Shown: piece by piece, positions 12,960 to 64,000 of the stretch
How the letters are laid out: each line of letters starts with the position of its first letter
How positions within the stretch are numbered: the first letter of the stretch is position 1
Assembly: GCA_029204225.1 (NCBI GenBank)
Contig: CM055096.1
Coordinates: 61,174,957 to 61,238,956, forward strand
Direction of reading: 5' to 3'
DNA from: Diphasiastrum complanatum
Taxonomy: Eukaryota > Streptophyta > Lycopodiopsida > Lycopodiales > Lycopodiaceae
DNA length: 64,000 nt
Translations under genes and position numbers: made by a program
Notes under the pieces: generated by a model
What the model was told of the DNA's origin: nothing
Database searches by the model: none
The model's input: the letters and a program-made list of their open reading frames with translations, nothing else

Positions 12960-13323
12960 GCCACATGCATCATTTTTCATCTCAAACTTCCTGGACGTCA
13001 TGGAGATCCGGATATGCACTTCCAGGAACTCAACCTACATCCCGGATGTCAAAAAAAGTGGTTTCGGGATGTGCACAACATCCAAAAAAATGACTTAACT
13101 CCAAGATGTGCAGGCTTTTAAAAATGCATGTGTTTGGTAAGCTTACTTCCAAAATGGATACCATAATTTGCATTTGGGTTGATAGTGGATAGTTGGCACA
13201 TTTTCATTGGCTCTGAACACAGACGTTCAGAGCCATAGTGCAACAACCTGTCAACGGAAGGGCAGTTGAAGGGCCAAATGGAAAATTATGCTTGTTAGCA
13301 GGCGTGGGCAGGCTTGCTACCCT

Positions 13324-13387
13324 GTAGCAGGCAGCCTTCAATGCACCTCGCCGCAGGGCGGCTCGGTGCGTGAAGGCCACCTGCTAC
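13324..13387. promoter_or_regulatory. GC-rich inverted repeat upstream of the ERGIC3-like gene
   Basis: GTAGCAGG at 13324 pairs with CCTGCTAC ending at 13387. Inside, GCCTTCA pairs with TGAAGGC, GCACC with GGTGC and GCCGC with GCGGC around a 3-base loop. About 25 pairs form with a few mismatches. It lies about 57 bp upstream of the TATA box. It could be a cruciform-forming promoter element or a tiny foldback insertion. Confidence 0.6.
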
Positions 13388-13443
13388 ACACGGTAGCGGT
13401 AGCGGGCCTGCTCACGTCGGCTACCTAGTCCCATGCATTAGAG

Positions 13444-13450
13444 TATATAA
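13444..13450 (+). promoter_or_regulatory. TATA box of the ERGIC3-like gene
   Basis: TATATAA in a GC-richer context, about 340 bp before the start codon. A start site about 30 bp downstream would fall in the (GA)n tract, giving a 5' leader of roughly 310 bases. Inferred from position only. Confidence 0.5.
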
Positions 13451-13465
13451 CATAATGGCCACATG

Positions 13466-13469
<4 letters not shown>

Positions 13470-13509
<40 letters not shown>
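13470..13509 (+). repeat. (GA)20 tract in the presumed 5' leader
   Basis: A pure GA run just downstream of the TATA box. GA/CT-rich leaders are common in plant genes and can bind GAGA-binding (BBR/BPC) factors. The role here is inferred. Confidence 0.9.
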
Positions 13510-13511
<2 letters not shown>

Positions 13512-13791
13512 ATTGTCCGCCCTTATTTGGAAAGGAACTTGAACACCGTCAATTTGCTTCCGCCTGCCTCGTCGTGTATAGGGAAACACACAATACGACG
13601 ACCCCAGCGCATCTGCGATCCATTTCCAGAAGAGCGAGAGAGAAATCCTGCTCTACAATCTCTACTTACTTGATCTCATCTCAGTTGAAAGGAGGGAGGC
13701 AGTCTAAGACACAGTTCGTGGCTCAAGTTTACGTGATATCACTGGGAGCTGAACGTTGAAGTCCAGTGCGTGCACTAGCCAGCAAGAGATC

Positions 13792-62176
<48,385 letters not shown>

Positions 62177-64000
62177 GTAAGCTTTGTTTTTTTTTTTTTT
62201 TTCCAAATTTTCTATTTTCTTGATGAATTGTAACTATACATCAACTTGGCTCCTTGATTGAAGTTCAAGGTGCACTTCACAAATTGCCGTAGGCATTCCT
62301 TTGTTTCCTAATTGCTACTGTTTATATTTCCTTGGAGATTCAGCTTGTCAGGATTGTCCTGGATACATGGTTCTCAGTTATTTGTTATGTTAGCAATAAA
62401 TGGCTTCATATCAAACTTTTAGATCTTGCCATCCTGTTTTTCCTGTCATTAATAAAATCTCTTTGTGTAATGTTAAGATCATTTAGATTTCTAGGAGGTT
62501 CACTTGTGTCTAGGTTTTGCATCCGATCTTTTTCGTTGGAATTCTTTTTGGCAGTGTAAGATTCATTGTGATGGGTTGTAGACATGCAAATTTCTGTTGA
62601 CTTTGATTGTGTTGACCTTGTATGTTCTTAATGACCCATTTTTTATTAAGGTGTGAACACACTGCCACTCTGTATCTTGTTTTGGGCTTACTAGAGCCTT
62701 CATCATTTTCAAAGTCATGACGATAATTTTGGTTTTATTGTTTCAAGTCTCTCTTTCTTTTGTCAATACATTTCTGTCCTTGCAAATTTTTTTTTTATCA
62801 ACTCCTGAGTTTTATTAATTCATGATATTTGTTTGGGATTCATGATTGATTGGTTATTAGCAATTACAGTTTTTGTGTGTAACTGTATCAGATATACTAC
62901 TTTAAGAGGTAATTTATTACAGCTGTGCTAGGTTTTGCCCTGATTCTTTTCGAATAACTTTTGAAGCTACCTACTAATATAGTTCCATAGCATATGGAAT
63001 GGGAACATACGAAATGTCATTCTTTATGGTTTTATTTTATTTTATTTTAATTATAAGATACATATTTTTTTTCAGATTGAAAAAAAAATACCTCCTTGTG
63101 GAACTTGGTCCGATAGTTAGTGGAACCTCATTATCTATAGTTTCGTTGATTTGTTCCATGCTTCCATAGCAGATTTCCAGCAGGATCGAGATATACATAT
63201 CTGGATTTGAAGATCCTGCTTCTGGTAGTGTATTTCTGATTCTGTTTCCATATTTTTGGGTCTTGGTTCCATAGTCCTGTTACTTGTAGTGGATTTCCAG
63301 CGAGATTGAGGGATTTGAACCGAGTCTAGAAATGCTAAACAGGTTGGCTCTTTCATTCCTTCATTTTCCTATCCTGCTAGTTGAATTAGTCAAAGCAATT
63401 ATGAGGAGAAATTCAATGTGTCGATTGATGTAAATTGAATAGACTTCATATTTTTTGAGAAAGGTATATTAGATAGTCCAATCATTATATTTTACTTATT
63501 AGGACCCATGACTCATGACTGATGATACAGACAACTTTGGCTGGAATCTTTCATTGCCCAACTAGCATCTAGGTGCTGTTATATCTCATATTATATCTAG
63601 GTCCTATTATGCTATTATAACATAATAATTCAATCTTTAATATCCAACGTATCCATGTCATTGTGTGGTATTTGTTAGCTAAATTTATGATCTTGTAGCT
63701 ACTCTTTCATAATAACATTTTTAAGAAGCTAGCATAGTGCATAAGCGACTAAAAGCGAAACTTTCACATTCTATTATAGCTGACTCTCAATTTGGATTTG
63801 TTACAACGTTTTTGATCAAGCGGGTAGATTGATATACAGTGTGATAGTTATGTAGCTAGGAATTTCTAGGCAAGCTTTTCATTATTAAACAAGTGAAAAG
63901 ACCATCTCATTCCTAGGCACATGAATTTGACCGTGACACATGAACTTGTGTCTGGATAGAATGCCTAGCAGTCATCAATAACAACATGCATCTATGTGCT
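62177..64000 (+). other. Intron 5, continuing beyond the window
   Basis: No exon of the ERGIC3-like gene and no transposon domain is recognised. A T-run lies near 62188 and a TTTTA repeat near 63030. Short GATTTCCAGC-type repeats occur near 63172 and 63292. Confidence 0.55.

Noticed and set aside
62177-64000. A sixth ERGIC3-like exon
   Set aside because: No sequence encoding the expected Cys-rich block was found, so the next exon is taken to lie outside the window.

Overview
This window looks like nuclear DNA of a land plant with a large, repeat-swollen genome. It holds one recognisable host gene, several plant-type Ty1/copia and Ty3/gypsy retrotransposons primed by initiator Met-tRNA, a hAT remnant, an unusual LINE family and long (GA)n/(TC)n tracts. 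The introns are giant and the LINE reverse transcriptase does not resemble the usual flowering-plant L1 or RTE types. A fern, lycophyte or gymnosperm would fit, but I cannot decide this from the sequence.

The host gene is a plus-strand ERGIC3/Erv46-like gene (ER-Golgi cargo receptor). Five coding exons are visible: 13792-13930, 21978-22051, 47331-47414, 60967-61050 and 62096-62176. They splice in frame into the N-terminal ~153 residues, and the rest lies beyond base 64000. The introns are about 8.0, 25.3, 13.6 and 1.0 kb. Nearly everything else to the right of 13.8 kb is transposon sequence inside these introns.

Layout. 1-10.2 kb: three decayed minus-strand copia elements end to end. 10.2-13.4 kb: AT-rich DNA with no recognised gene, then a GC-rich hairpin, a TATA box and a (GA)n 5' leader before the host gene. 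Intron 1: a hAT transposase remnant split by a deleted gypsy element with a 5-bp target duplication, plus a copia integrase scrap. Intron 2: a head-to-tail array of minus-strand LINEs (order along the minus strand: C, B, A, D) joined at (TC)n tracts. LINE-A is split by an intact 6.2-kb chromovirus (Gypsy-1) and LINE-C by a defective one (Gypsy-2). Both insertions have perfect 5-bp target duplications and LTR pairs that differ by only about 1%. Further right in intron 2 are LINE-E, a small LTR element whose LTR contains a tRNA-like segment, and a copia fragment. Intron 3: two same-family copia elements head to head on either side of one LTR with a primer-binding site at each end. The right-hand one is broken by a chimeric gypsy element (Gypsy-3).

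The most noteworthy system is the LINE family. Five 3' ends carry the same compact stem-loop, with base changes that preserve pairing, followed by a short AT-rich spacer and then a simple-repeat tail instead of poly(A): (TC)n in four copies and a TTTC-type tract in the fifth. New copies have joined the tails of older ones. This suggests a LINE whose reverse transcriptase recognises a 3' RNA hairpin and which targets, or extends, (TC)n microsatellites.
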